Shown here: positions 9,418 to 18,280 of the stretch, one piece after another
Numbering within the stretch: the first letter of the stretch is position 1
How the letters are laid out: every line of letters begins with the position of its first letter
Assembly (NCBI GenBank): GCA_005884115.1
Contig: VAXW01000005.1
Coordinates: 930,001-994,000 of the forward strand
Length of the DNA: 64,000 nucleotides
DNA from: Actinomycetota bacterium
GTDB lineage: Bacteria > Actinomycetota > Thermoleophilia > Solirubrobacterales > Solirubrobacteraceae
Direction of reading: 5' to 3'
The notes under the pieces: generated by a model
Databases searched by the model: none
What the model was told of the DNA's origin: nothing
What the model saw: the letters and a program-made list of their open reading frames with translations, nothing else
Made by a program: the position numbers and the translations under genes

Positions 9418-9636
9418 ATGGTCTTCAAGGTCGGGGAGCGGGTGGCAGAGCACGCGCGCTCGACTGCTCGCCACGGACGCTCCGGAGAGGTTCGCGAGGT
9501 CCTCGGTGGCCACATTCCCCGGTACCGCATCCGTTGGGACGACGGGCACGAGAGCATCTACACACCAGCCGACGGGGCGCTGAACCGGCTCGCGCCCGCC
9601 GCGCGCAAGGCGCAGCGGGCGGGGCAGAAGAGCTGA
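9418..9636 (+). CDS. DUF1918 domain small protein
   Basis: 72-aa protein matching the DUF1918 pattern: VGERV near the start, SGEVREVLG, then YRIRWDDGHESIYTPADGA. These are small beta-rich proteins common in actinobacteria, often annotated as nucleic-acid-binding-like, without a settled function. AAGGAGGT lies 5 nt before the ATG, so the start is secure. It sits 38 nt upstream of rtcB in the same direction and may be co-transcribed with it. Confidence 0.85.
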   Translation: MVFKVGERVAEHARSTARHGRSGEVREVLGGHIPRYRIRWDDGHESIYTPADGALNRLAPAARKAQRAGQKS

Positions 9637-9674
9637 GGAGAAACGGCTGTTCGGCCTGCCGCCAGGCGAGCGTC

Positions 9675-11087
9675 ATGCTTGCGCGATCGAACGGCACCGA
9701 GCTCCGGCGCCTGGACGAGACGCAGTGGGAGATCCCGCGGCAAGGCCGCATGCGCGTCCCCGCGCGCGTGTTCGCCGACGAGGAGCTGCTCGACGCGATC
9801 CGCGTTGACCAATCGCTGGAGCAGCTGGCCAACGTGGCCACGCTGCCGGGGATCGTCGAGGCCTCGCTGGCCATGCCCGACGTCCACCAGGGCTACGGAT
9901 TCCCGGTCGGCGGCGTTGCTGCCACCGAGCCGCCGGCCGGCGTGATCTCGCCGGGCGGCGTCGGCTACGACATCAACTGCGGCGTGCGGCTGCTCGCGCT
10001 GCCGCTGACCGCGGCCGAGCTCGGGGCGCGCACCGAGCGGCTCGTCGCGGCGCTCTCCCGCGAGATCCCGACCGGCAGGCGCGGAAGCGGCGCGAGCGCG
10101 GTACCTTCGCTGGGCGAGCAGGAGCTCGACGCCGTGCTCAGCGAAGGTCCCCGTGCGCTGGTCGCGCGCCGCGGCATCGGGACGGAGGCGGACGTCGAAC
10201 GCACCGAGTCGCGCGGGATGCTCGAAGGCGCGGATCCCTCGGCGGTCTCCCAGCGAGCCCGCGAGCGCGGCCGCGACCAACTGGGGACGATGGGCTCAGG
10301 CAACCACTTCGTCGAGCTGCAGCGCGTGGAGGACATCTTCGACAGCCGCGCAGCGGCGGGATTCGGGCTGGTGCCCGAACAGGTGACGGCATTGATCCAC
10401 TCGGGTTCGCGCGGGCTTGGACATCAGGTCTGCAGCGACTTCGTGAAGCGCATGGACGCAAAGCTCGCCGGCTACGGCATCGACCTGCCCGACCGCCAGC
10501 TCTCGTGCGCGCCGATCGACTCGGCTGACGGCCGCGCCTACTTGGCGGCCATGGCCGCGGCCGCCAACTTCGCCTGGGCGAACCGTCACGCGATTGCGCA
10601 CGGTGTCCGCACAGCGATCGGCGGGGTTCTGGGCGCTGAGGTCGCGGCGGGCACCGCTCAGCTCTACGACGTCGCACACAACATCGCCAAGCTCGAGACC
10701 CACGCCGGGCGCGTGCTGTGCGTGCATCGCAAGGGAGCGACCCGCGCGTTCCCCGGCCAGCCGGTCTTCATACCGGGCAGCATGGGCACCGCCAGCTACG
10801 TGCTCGCTGGCACCGATGGCGCGATGGAGCGCTCGTTCGGCACCGTCTGCCACGGTGCGGGGCGGCGTCTCAGCCGCGCGGCGGCGCGCCGGCTCATCAC
10901 GGGCGCGGAGCTGCGCAAGCAGCTCGAAGCGCGGGGAGTCGTGGTGCGCTGCCCCTCGAACCGTGGCCTCGCCGAGGAGGCGCCCCTCGCCTACAAGGAG
11001 GTAGATCGCGTCGTCGAGGTCGTCGAGCGCGCCGGGCTCGCCGTTCGCGTGGCGCGGCTTCGCCCGATCGGCGTGGTCAAGGGCTGA
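9675..11087 (+). CDS. rtcB: RtcB RNA ligase
   Basis: RNA 3'-phosphate/5'-OH ligase, GTP- and Mn-dependent, for repair or splicing of broken RNA in the cytoplasm. 470 aa. Visible family motifs: DVHQGYGFPVGG (69-80), DINCGVR with the metal Cys102, GSGNHF (206-211), HSGSRGLGHQ with His241, VAHNIAKLE with His334, and SFGTVCHGAGRRLSR whose His392 should be the guanylylated histidine. All catalytic elements are present, so it should be active. The ATG at 9675 is chosen because upstream in-frame sequence overlaps the DUF1918 gene. The next gene is archease, starting 2 nt after this stop, the classic activator pair. Confidence 0.95.
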   Translation: MLARSNGTELRRLDETQWEIPRQGRMRVPARVFADEELLDAIRVDQSLEQLANVATLPGIVEASLAMPDVHQGYGFPVGGVAATEPPAGVISPGGVGYDINCGVRLLALPLTAAELGARTERLVAALSREIPTGRRGSGASAVPSLGEQELDAVLSEGPRALVARRGIGTEADVERTESRGMLEGADPSAVSQRARERGRDQLGTMGSGNHFVELQRVEDIFDSRAAAGFGLVPEQVTALIHSGSRGLGHQVCSDFVKRMDAKLAGYGIDLPDRQLSCAPIDSADGRAYLAAMAAAANFAWANRHAIAHGVRTAIGGVLGAEVAAGTAQLYDVAHNIAKLETHAGRVLCVHRKGATRAFPGQPVFIPGSMGTASYVLAGTDGAMERSFGTVCHGAGRRLSRAAARRLITGAELRKQLEARGVVVRCPSNRGLAEEAPLAYKEVDRVVEVVERAGLAVRVARLRPIGVVKG

Positions 11088-11089
11088 GC

Positions 11090-11482
11090 GTGCACCGCTG
11101 GGCGGAGCACACCGGCGAGCTGCAGCTCGAGATCGAAGCGGACAGCGAGGCGGGCGTCTTCGCGGAGGGCTTTCGGGCCATGCGCGATCTGCTCGACGGC
11201 GAGGCGCCGGCGGCGGGCGGCACCATGCGCGACGTCGCGCTCGCAGCGCGCGACGCCGGAGCGCTGCTAGCCGACTGGCTCGGCGAGCTCGCGGTGCTCG
11301 CCGAGCAGGGACTGCTGCCCCAGCGGCTGGCCTCGCTGGAGCTCCGCGGCTCAAAGCTCTACGCCACCGTCGAATGTCGCCTCGCCGAAGCGCCACACCT
11401 CGTGAAGGCGGCGACCTACCACCGCCTGCTGCTGCAACAGGACGGTGAGAGGTGGCGAGCCCGCGTGGTGCTCGACGTCTAG
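11090..11482 (+). CDS. Archease, RtcB activator
   Basis: 130-aa archease-family protein, which in other organisms stimulates RtcB guanylylation and turnover. It begins with GTG 2 nt after the rtcB stop, and the first residues give WAEHTGELQLEIEA. This matches the family's N-terminal H-T-A-D-I strand except that the Asp position reads Gly-Glu. The C-terminal KLYATVECRL / LVKAATYHRLLL block matches the family's K-A-x-TYH signature. Tight linkage to rtcB makes the assignment firm despite the altered acidic residue. Confidence 0.88.
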   Translation: MHRWAEHTGELQLEIEADSEAGVFAEGFRAMRDLLDGEAPAAGGTMRDVALAARDAGALLADWLGELAVLAEQGLLPQRLASLELRGSKLYATVECRLAEAPHLVKAATYHRLLLQQDGERWRARVVLDV

Positions 11483-11484
11483 GT

Positions 11485-11522
11485 GCGGCGCGCGCTCCAC
11501 GCCCACGGCGAGCGCGCGCCGC
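11485..11522 (+). terminator. 12-bp stem hairpin after the rtcB-archease operon
   Basis: Arms 11485-11496 (GCGGCGCGCGCT) and 11511-11522 pair perfectly, with a 14-nt loop, starting 3 nt after the archease stop. There is no T-tract, as is common in GC-rich actinobacteria. The position fits termination of the operon. Confidence 0.65.
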
Positions 11523-11645
11523 CCGGGTGCGCTGGGATGATGCCGGCTTGAGATGAGCTCGCTGCGCAGCCACGTCCGGTCGGGGTCGTCGCCTCCGAAG
11601 CAGTCACGCACGTGAAGCACCGCGTGGCGCGCTAGCCGAGAGCAG

Positions 11646-14051
11646 ATGTTCGCGGAGACCGTGCTGCTCTACCCCGCGCTGCTCGCGCTCCTGGCCCTCG
11701 GCGCCGGCCTGCTGGTGGAGCGCGCGAGCGCGGTCCAGCTGCCGCCGGCGCTTCTGCCGATGCTCGGCGCGTCCGCGCTTCTCGCGCTGTCGCAGCTGAG
11801 CACGTACGTGTCGGCGATCGCTCCCGCGACGCCCTACGTGCTCGCCGCGGCCGGCTGTGCGGGCTTGGTGCTCGGGCGCAAGACGCTTCGAGCGCACGCG
11901 CAGGCGGCATGGCGCGAGCGCGCGTGGTGGATGGCGGCGCTGCCGCTGTCCTGCTACGCGCTGGCGCTGGCACCCGTGCTTGTGAGTGGCCGGGCGACGT
12001 TCTCCTCGTACTTGGCGCTGGCGGATTCGGCCGTGCACATGGCGGGCGCCGACTATCTCGTGCACCACGGCCAGAGCTACGCGCACCTGGACCTGCGCAA
12101 CTCCTACGGCGCCATGATCAACGCCTACTACAACTCGAGCTACCCCTCCGGCGCGGACACGCTGTTCGGCGGCAGCGCCCTGCTCTTGCGGGTGCCGCTG
12201 ATCTGGGCTTTTCAGCCGTTTTGCGCCTTCATGCTCGCGGCGGCGTCGGGTCCAGCGTGGCTGCTCGCGCGTGCCTGCGGGCTGAAGCGCCCCTACGCGG
12301 CGGCCGCTGCCCTGTGCGCGACGCTGGCCGCGCTCGTCTACGGCTATGAGCTCGTCGGGTCGATCAAGGAGATCGTCGGGCTGGGAATGATCCTCGCGCT
12401 CGGCGGGCTGGTCGCCGTGCACGCTCGCTGGCTGCGCGGCTCTGTCCGCGGCGCGATCCCGTTCGCGCTGGTGGTCGCCGCGGGCATCTCGGCGCTCGGC
12501 ATCGGCTTCGCGCCGTGGGCGCTGGCGGCGGCCGCGGTGCCTGCGGCGCTGCTCGTGGCCGACGTGCGCGCGCGCCGCCAAAGTCCCGGCCGGGGGTTCG
12601 CGGTGCTGCTCGCCGCGTGTGCCGCCGCGATCGTCGCGGCGCTGCCCACGTGGCTTGACTTCAGGGGCTCGGTGCGCGTAGCCGAAACGATCGCCGCGAG
12701 CTCCAACCCCGGCAACCTGCCCAGGCCGCTGCACTGGGAGCAGGTGTTCGGCGTGTGGCTGCACGGCACCTACAAACAGCTGCCCAGCGGCGCCGCGCGG
12801 CCGCTCAGCTACGCGCTGATCGCGCTCGCGCTGGGAGCCGGCGCGCTCGGCGTCTTCGCCCTCCTGCGCGGCGGCCGGCGAGCGCTTGCAGCCTGGCTGC
12901 TGCTGATGCCGCTCGTGCTGCTCGCGCTCGACATCTACGGCACTACGTGGGTGGACGCGAAGGGCCTCACGATCACCTCGCCGGTCCTCGTGCTGAGCTC
13001 ATGGGCGGGCATCGGCGCGCTGGCCGCGGGCGTGCTCCGGCCGCGTGCGCTGCGCGCGCTCGCGCCGCTGCTCGCGCTGGCGCTGCTCGCCGGCACGCTC
13101 GCCTCCGACGCGGCGCAATACCACACCTCGAACCTGGCGCCCACCGCGCGCTACGAAGAGCTTCGCTCGCTGAACTCGCGCTTCGCTCACCGCGGGCCGG
13201 CGCTGTTCACGGACTTCGACGAATACGCGCTGTACGAGCTGCGCGATCTCGACGTCGGCGGACCCGACTTCGTGTTCGCGCCGCCGGCGCTCGCTGCGAG
13301 CGCTGACGGCCACGGCCGCCCCGTCGAGCTGCAGCGCGCGCCGCCGCAGGCGCTTTTCGCGTACCGCCTGATCATCACGCGCATCGACCCCTCGGCGCCG
13401 CCACCCCCGGCCGCCTACGCGCTTCTGTGGCAGGGCCGCTACTACCGCGTCTGGGGCCGGCGTCCCGGCGCGGCTGGGGCGCTCGCGCGCACCGTCCCCG
13501 GGGGCGTCGGAGCGCGTTCGTGCGCGCGTGAGCAGGCGCTCGCGAGGCTCGCCTCCGCGCGCCGCCGGCGCCTCCTCGCGACGAGCGCGCCCGAGCTCGT
13601 GCGCATCGGGCTGCAGCGCGAGAGGCGCCCGCGGGGCTGGGGACGGCAGCGCGATGGATTTGTGATGGCACGGCCGGGACGCCTGACGGCGTCCTTTGCC
13701 GTGCGGCGGTCGGGCAGCTGGGATCTGTGGCTCCAAGGTCAGTTCATGGCGCGCGTGGCCGTCGCGCTCGACGGGCGAGCGCTCGCTTCCGTCGAGGGCC
13801 AGCTGGGCGGCAACTCGCTCGTCCCCGACACCGTCGGACCGCTCGCGGTGCGCCTGAGGAGCGGCGTGCACCGACTCTCCGTCGCTCGCGGTGGACTACG
13901 GCTCGCGCCCGGCGACGGCGGCGCGGCGGTGCTCGACGGCGCGTTCCTGACGCCCGCCGGCGCGCCCGCGCGCAGGCTGCTGGAGCTCGCCCCACCGTTT
14001 GCGGCGGGCGCGCTGTGCACGGCGCGCTACGCCTGGATCGCGCTCGCCTGA
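11646..14051 (+). CDS. Large multi-pass membrane protein, glycosyltransferase-like topology
   Basis: 801 aa. The first roughly 490 residues carry about ten hydrophobic segments (first MFAETVLLYPALLALLALGA). The remaining roughly 300 residues are mostly soluble and probably extracytoplasmic. The conserved-looking loop YLVHHGQSYAHL...NSYGAMINAYYNSSYPSGADTLFGG after the third or fourth segment resembles the acidic/aromatic first periplasmic loop of GT-C-type membrane glycosyltransferases, but no definite motif can be named. It is convergent with, and 1 nt from, a GH79-like glycosidase, which suggests surface-glycan work. The ATG start lacks a strong ribosome-binding site. Confidence 0.7.
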   Translation: MFAETVLLYPALLALLALGAGLLVERASAVQLPPALLPMLGASALLALSQLSTYVSAIAPATPYVLAAAGCAGLVLGRKTLRAHAQAAWRERAWWMAALPLSCYALALAPVLVSGRATFSSYLALADSAVHMAGADYLVHHGQSYAHLDLRNSYGAMINAYYNSSYPSGADTLFGGSALLLRVPLIWAFQPFCAFMLAAASGPAWLLARACGLKRPYAAAAALCATLAALVYGYELVGSIKEIVGLGMILALGGLVAVHARWLRGSVRGAIPFALVVAAGISALGIGFAPWALAAAAVPAALLVADVRARRQSPGRGFAVLLAACAAAIVAALPTWLDFRGSVRVAETIAASSNPGNLPRPLHWEQVFGVWLHGTYKQLPSGAARPLSYALIALALGAGALGVFALLRGGRRALAAWLLLMPLVLLALDIYGTTWVDAKGLTITSPVLVLSSWAGIGALAAGVLRPRALRALAPLLALALLAGTLASDAAQYHTSNLAPTARYEELRSLNSRFAHRGPALFTDFDEYALYELRDLDVGGPDFVFAPPALAASADGHGRPVELQRAPPQALFAYRLIITRIDPSAPPPPAAYALLWQGRYYRVWGRRPGAAGALARTVPGGVGARSCAREQALARLASARRRRLLATSAPELVRIGLQRERRPRGWGRQRDGFVMARPGRLTASFAVRRSGSWDLWLQGQFMARVAVALDGRALASVEGQLGGNSLVPDTVGPLAVRLRSGVHRLSVARGGLRLAPGDGGAAVLDGAFLTPAGAPARRLLELAPPFAAGALCTARYAWIALA

Positions 14052-14052
14052 G

Positions 14053-15618
14053 CTATTTGGCGGGCGGCACCAGCGGATAGACGGTGATCAGCTCTGCGCT
14101 GCTTGGCGGGACGGTGAAGCGCAGCGTGCTGCCGCGCACGCGCCCGAGCCGCTGTGCGGGCGGCTGGCTGAAGGAGCCGTCGGCGGCGACGAACGCTCCG
14201 CCCAGCGCGACGGCCGATTTGGCAGCGCGCGAGGAGGCGTGCAGCGAGAGCACGCTCGCCGCGCCAAAGCCCGGGCCGAGGTGGACTTTCAGCGCAAGCC
14301 TCTTCGAGCCCGGCGGTTCGTAGTCGATCACGACCAGGTGCACCGCTCCGTAGGGCGCGAGCATCGCCATCACGTCCGCGTTGCGCGGGCGGCCTGCGTT
14401 GATCGTGGCGCTCAGCACTCGGTCGCCGATCAGCGAGCGCGCGAGCAGCAGCGCGTACCACTCCGGCTGCGCATGCAAGGTGCCGACGCTGAGTTCCTCG
14501 GGCGTCGTCGCGCACACCGGCGAGTAGCCCGTGCAGTTGGAGGGGTGTGCGTGAAAGTTGATGCCGGCCATGCCCCCAGCCATCGCGTGCAGCGTGTAGT
14601 CCAGCGCCCACAGCGAGGAGGCGAACGTGTCGCTGATCCCCGGCGTCCCGCCGCAGGAGACGCTGTTCGCCTCATCCAAGCGGAAGGGGATCGCGGCGCC
14701 ACGCGCGACGCGCATGTAGAGCTCGATCGAGCGCAGCTCTCGCCGTCGCGTGCGCGGGCTCAGCAGGCGGCTGATCGACGGCGCGACCTTCTGATGGCAG
14801 CCGAGCGGGTAGTGGTGGCCGGTCAGCAGCGCCGGTTTCAGGTTCACGGCCTCGCCGGTGCCCCATTCGTCGAACGCCCGCGATCCCGTCACATCCGGCC
14901 CCGCGAGCGGCACGCCGGGGACGCTCGCGGCGATCGCCTGCTCGTAGGCCGAGACTTCCGCACCGTACTGCGCGTACGTCCATGGTTCGGCGCGCAGGTC
15001 GTGGGCGGCGTAGGCGTTTGGCTCGTTGCCCAGCTCGATCGCTTCAAGCCAAGGGCCCAAGATCTCGCTCGCGGCGCGCACCTCGCGGACGGCTGCCTGC
15101 AGGTCGGGGTGGCCGAAGCCGATCGTCAAGAGCACCCGCCAGCCGCTTCGCTGCGCGAGCACCGCGAGCGCGCGCAGGTCGTCGGCGTTCACCACCGCCG
15201 TCGCCCAGGCAGGCTTGGGCGTCTCGGGGTCCGTCCAGGCGACCTGCGTGTCGGCGGAGACGCCGCCAAAGCGCAGCACGCCGGGACCGAGCGAGCGAAG
15301 CAGCGCCACGAGATCGCCGCTTTCGGCGTAGCGCGCGACGAGCCCCAGGCGCGAGAGCTCGAACGAGAGCCCCAAGAAGCTCTGCGGCACGGGGACCGCT
15401 GTGGCGGCCGGCTGGGCGCCGACCGTGACCGAGACGTGGCGCGCGTGGGCGGCGGTGCCGCGTGGTCGCGCGGCGGAGGCTGCAGCTGTCGCCGTCAGGG
15501 CGAGCAGCGCGCAGATCAAGAACGCCGCTGCCGTGGTGGCGGCACATCTTGCCGCTGCGGCCGGCACCGCGACGCCTCGCGCGCGCTGCCCGCGCGATTG
15601 CCTCCCGAGATGCTCCAT
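14053..15618 (-). CDS. Secreted GH79-like glycoside hydrolase
   Basis: 521-aa exported glycosidase with a (beta/alpha)8 fold resembling family GH79 (beta-glucuronidase/heparanase-like). Residues 1-50 contain a hydrophobic segment (AAFLICALLALTATAAASA), a long-n-region signal. The acid/base Glu lies in IELGNEPNAY (Glu199) and the candidate nucleophile in FRLDEANSVSCGG (Glu316). FLGLSFELSRL near 81-91 and VLRFGGVSADT near 114-123 match the family's N-terminal strands. A beta-sandwich domain probably covers 430-521. The substrate is likely an acidic-sugar glycan, but this is inference. The start is uncertain because it lies only 25 nt from a divergent gene; internal starts before the signal are possible. 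Confidence 0.8.
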   Translation of the reverse strand: MEHLGRQSRGQRARGVAVPAAAARCAATTAAAFLICALLALTATAAASAARPRGTAAHARHVSVTVGAQPAATAVPVPQSFLGLSFELSRLGLVARYAESGDLVALLRSLGPGVLRFGGVSADTQVAWTDPETPKPAWATAVVNADDLRALAVLAQRSGWRVLLTIGFGHPDLQAAVREVRAASEILGPWLEAIELGNEPNAYAAHDLRAEPWTYAQYGAEVSAYEQAIAASVPGVPLAGPDVTGSRAFDEWGTGEAVNLKPALLTGHHYPLGCHQKVAPSISRLLSPRTRRRELRSIELYMRVARGAAIPFRLDEANSVSCGGTPGISDTFASSLWALDYTLHAMAGGMAGINFHAHPSNCTGYSPVCATTPEELSVGTLHAQPEWYALLLARSLIGDRVLSATINAGRPRNADVMAMLAPYGAVHLVVIDYEPPGSKRLALKVHLGPGFGAASVLSLHASSRAAKSAVALGGAFVAADGSFSQPPAQRLGRVRGSTLRFTVPPSSAELITVYPLVPPAK

Positions 15619-15643
15619 CGGGTGCCCAACATACGCTCCGCTC

Positions 15644-16552
15644 GTGACGCACGCGAAGATTCCCCTCGCCGAGGGGCAGATCCTGCTCGGCGAGAACCTC
15701 GCGCTGCTGCCGGTCTTTGCGGACGGCTGCTTCCAGCTGATCTACATCGACCCGCCGTTCAACACGGGCCGGGCGCAGGTGCGAAGGACGCTGCGAGTGG
15801 TCGGCGACGCCGCTGGCGAGCGCACCGGGTTTGGCGGCCGGCGCTACCGCTCCAGGGTGCTCGGCTCCAGCGCCTACGGCGACAGCTTCGACGACTACCT
15901 CGCCTTCCTGCGCCCGCGCCTGGAGCACGCCCGGCGGCTGCTGCGCGAGGAGGGGACGCTGTACCTGCACATCGACTACCGCGAGGCGCACTACTGCAAG
16001 CTGCTGCTCGATGAGATCTTCGGGCGCGACTGCTTTCTCAACGAGATCATCTGGGCCTATGACTATGGCGGGCGCTCGCGGCGGCGCTGGCCGGCGAAGC
16101 ACGACACGATCCTCGTCTACGTAAAGGACCGCGGCGCCTACCACTTCGACGCCAGCGAGGTCGACCGCGAGCCCTACATGGCGCCGGGTCTCGTGGGCGC
16201 CGAGAAGGCGGCCCGCGGCAAGCTGCCGACCGACGTCTGGTGGCACACGATCGTCCCCACCAGCGGGCGCGAGAAGACGGGCTACCCGACGCAGAAGCCG
16301 GAGGGCATCGTGCGGCGCATGGTCTCGGCGTCGACGCGGCCGGGCGATGCGTGTCTGGACTTCTTCGCCGGCAGCGGCACGCTCGGCGCGGTCGCCGCGC
16401 AGCTTGGCCGCCGCTACGTGCTCATCGACTCAAACCCGCGCGCCGTCGAGGTCATGCGCGCACGCCTGCCCGGCGCGGAGGTGAAAACCTGTGTGGAGCC
16501 CGCGCCGCGCGCAAGCGATCGGCGGCGCGGCGCCGGCCATGTTTCACGTTGA
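15644..16552 (+). CDS. Orphan site-specific DNA methyltransferase (N6-A/N4-C, beta-class order)
   Basis: 302-aa DNA methyltransferase. The catalytic motif IV DPPFNTG is at 36-42, before the SAM-binding motif I DFFAGSGT near 240, which is the beta-class order of amino-methyltransferases. KTGYPTQKPEGIVRRM precedes motif I as in type III Mod-like and CcrM-like enzymes. The GTG at 15644 is chosen because the first conserved strand (LLGENLALL) starts 14 residues later and no in-frame ATG exists nearby. No restriction endonuclease gene is adjacent, so it is an orphan enzyme, perhaps for epigenetic marking. The target site cannot be read. Its 3' end overlaps the next gene by 14 nt. Confidence 0.88.
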   Translation: MTHAKIPLAEGQILLGENLALLPVFADGCFQLIYIDPPFNTGRAQVRRTLRVVGDAAGERTGFGGRRYRSRVLGSSAYGDSFDDYLAFLRPRLEHARRLLREEGTLYLHIDYREAHYCKLLLDEIFGRDCFLNEIIWAYDYGGRSRRRWPAKHDTILVYVKDRGAYHFDASEVDREPYMAPGLVGAEKAARGKLPTDVWWHTIVPTSGREKTGYPTQKPEGIVRRMVSASTRPGDACLDFFAGSGTLGAVAAQLGRRYVLIDSNPRAVEVMRARLPGAEVKTCVEPAPRASDRRRGAGHVSR

Positions 16553-17531
16553 GCTGCGCCAGTTCCCTCACAACCTCTGCCGCTTCAACCTCTCAGAGCA
16601 CGAGCTGCGTGCGATAGCCGAGCGCTGGGCGCGCGAACAGTGGGTCGCGCTCGGAGATCGCAAGTGGGACCCCAACCAGGCGCGCCTCACGATCCTCGAG
16701 GGCCCCAAGCTCGGTCCCGAGCAGCTGACGATGGGGCGTGGCTGGCGGACGGCGCAGCGCAGCGGAGAGGACGTCACCGCGCGCGTGCTCGCCGACGCGC
16801 GTGCCCGCTTGCAGGGCGCGCCCGCGGCAGCCGGTGCGCCGCCTGCTGGCGCCGGCGTCGCACCGCGTGCCGCGGACGCTTCGCCGGGCGGGGCACACGC
16901 GGCGGCGGGAGTGGCTGGCGGTGAGCTCGGGTCCGCTGGCGCTGGATCGGGAGGGGTTGGCGCTGCGGCCGCCGCTGGCGGTGAGCCCGGGGCTGTTGGC
17001 GCGGCGTTGTGGGGGGGTGGCGCTGGGGCGGGAGCGGTTGGCGGTGAGCCCGGCGTCGCCGGCGTCGCGCCCGGATCGGCGTCGGCCTTCCCGGGCGCCG
17101 CGACGGCTGAGGGGCGCGAGCTCGCGCTGCACGCCGACTCGCTCGGGCTCGAGCTTCTGGAGGCGCTCTCGGAGTCCGCGCTTCCGCTCTCGCGCGCGTG
17201 GGCATTTGCGCATGAGCGCTTTCCCGGGCGCGCGCCCAGCGAGTGCCTCGCGCTTGCCGAACTCGCGCTGCGCTCGCTGCTGCGGCGGAGCCTGGTCGAG
17301 GTGGTGGCTGTGGGGGCTCATGGCGGCGCCCGAGGCGATGCGGCGAGCGAGGCCGGGGCCGGTGCAATCGCCGAGGCCGGGGCCGCTGCCGCGGGTGAGG
17401 GCGAGGGCGCGTCACGTGCGGCGGCGAGCGGTGAGGCGCTCGAGAGGGTCGCTGCCGAAGAGGCGCTTGCGAGGCCCCAGAGCTGGTCCGGGTTGGCGGA
17501 TGCGGCGAGCGTGTGGATGCGGCGGGCCTGA
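16539..17531 (+). CDS. Conserved-looking hypothetical protein with Ala/Gly repeat linker
   Basis: 330 aa in three parts. The N-terminal ordered region (1-95: FHVELRQFPHNLCRFNL, RAIAERWAREQWV, KWDPNQARLTILEGP, MGRGWRTAQR) looks strongly protein-like. A long Ala/Gly/Pro-rich linker follows (about 100-195). A helical segment (about 197-260, HADSLGLELLEALSES, AWAFAHERFPGR, LALRSLLRRSLVEVVAVG) is next, then another Ala/Gly-rich tail. The linker DNA contains three copies of TGGCGGTGAGC near 16916, 16976 and 17039, a roughly 60-bp imperfect tandem repeat. It starts within the end of the methyltransferase gene, implying co-expression. No named family is recognised. Confidence 0.65.
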   Translation: MFHVELRQFPHNLCRFNLSEHELRAIAERWAREQWVALGDRKWDPNQARLTILEGPKLGPEQLTMGRGWRTAQRSGEDVTARVLADARARLQGAPAAAGAPPAGAGVAPRAADASPGGAHAAAGVAGGELGSAGAGSGGVGAAAAAGGEPGAVGAALWGGGAGAGAVGGEPGVAGVAPGSASAFPGAATAEGRELALHADSLGLELLEALSESALPLSRAWAFAHERFPGRAPSECLALAELALRSLLRRSLVEVVAVGAHGGARGDAASEAGAGAIAEAGAAAAGEGEGASRAAASGEALERVAAEEALARPQSWSGLADAASVWMRRA

Positions 17532-17546
17532 CGCTGCGCGAGGTCG

Positions 17547-17568
17547 GGCGGCGGTGGCGTGCGCCGCC
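17547..17568. terminator. Bidirectional hairpin between convergent genes
   Basis: GGCGGCG (17547-17553) pairs with CGCCGCC (17562-17568) across an 8-nt loop, in the 42-bp gap between a plus-strand gene and the TetR gene on the minus strand. No T-tract; terminator role inferred from position. Confidence 0.45.
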
Positions 17569-17573
17569 TAGCG

Positions 17574-18224
17574 CTATCTGCGTGCGCGCCTGCTGTTCTG
17601 CCTCTCCGACGGCGCGGGCGCTGGCGCGGCGTGTAGAAGCACGCGGATCGCGTCGATCGCCTTGGGGATGTTGGGCTCGCTGCCGGTGATCACGTCGCTG
17701 TAGAGGTAAGACTCGACGATTCGCACGAGTAGGTAGGCGAGGTCGTCGAGGTCCAGCGCCGGCGTCAGGTTCCCGGCCTCGACCTGCTCGTCGAGTTGGC
17801 TGCGCATGGCTGCGATCGAGCGGCGCTGCATGGGACTGTGCTTTGAGGCGAGCACCTTGAGCGCGTACTCGGGATCCTGCTCGACGAAGCGCACCAGGGG
17901 GCCGAACTGGAGGGCCGCGCGCATGTAGCGCTCGATCGAGTCCGCCAGGTAGTCGGGGCCGGTGCCGCGCGCCGCGGCGCGCGCGTCGCGGATGGCGGCC
18001 TCGGCGAACGTCCACAGCACCTCGCCCAGCAAGCGCTCCTTCGTGCCCACCCAGCGGTGAAGCGTCGCGCGGCTCACGCCGAGCTCGCTCGCGAGCGCGC
18101 CCATGTCCAGGCGCCCGAGCTCCTGCCAGCGCTCGCGCGCCAGCGCGAGGGCGTCCAGCGGCGTGGGCGCGCGGGGGCCCCCTTTGTTCAGTTCGAGTTC
18201 GCGCTCCAGCGAGGTCACGGACAT
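17574..18224 (-). CDS. TetR/AcrR-family regulator, QsdR-like
   Basis: 216-aa one-component repressor. The N-terminal helix-turn-helix is clear: MGALASELGVSRATLHRWVGTKERLLGEV. The C-terminal ligand domain resembles the QsdR type (YMRAALQFGPLVRFVEQDPEYALKVLASKHSPMQRR; DDLAYLLVRIVESYLYSDVITG), known from quorum-signal-degradation regulators of actinobacteria. The ligand here is unknown. The ATG at 18224 (MSVTSLE) is preferred over one at 18266, which lies in the AT-rich promoter. It is divergent from the sialidase-like gene with a shared 74-bp AT-rich region, so it probably controls that gene and itself. Confidence 0.85.
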   Translation of the reverse strand: MSVTSLERELELNKGGPRAPTPLDALALARERWQELGRLDMGALASELGVSRATLHRWVGTKERLLGEVLWTFAEAAIRDARAAARGTGPDYLADSIERYMRAALQFGPLVRFVEQDPEYALKVLASKHSPMQRRSIAAMRSQLDEQVEAGNLTPALDLDDLAYLLVRIVESYLYSDVITGSEPNIPKAIDAIRVLLHAAPAPAPSERQNSRRARR

Positions 18225-18250
18225 CGGCCTCTCGACTGTAGCAATGTGCG

Positions 18251-18280
18251 AGGACGTCGCATACATGTGAAAGATATGAT
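18251..18280 (+). promoter_or_regulatory. Candidate promoter in TetR/sialidase divergent region
   Basis: TATGAT at 18275-18280 is a good -10 box, with AGGACG (18251-18256) at 18 nt as a weak -35. This AT-rich block is unusual for the window. A transcript would start about 10 nt before the GTG/ATG of the sialidase-like gene. Partly symmetric ACAT...ATGT ends (18264-18286) might serve a TetR operator, but symmetry is weak. Confidence 0.4.
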
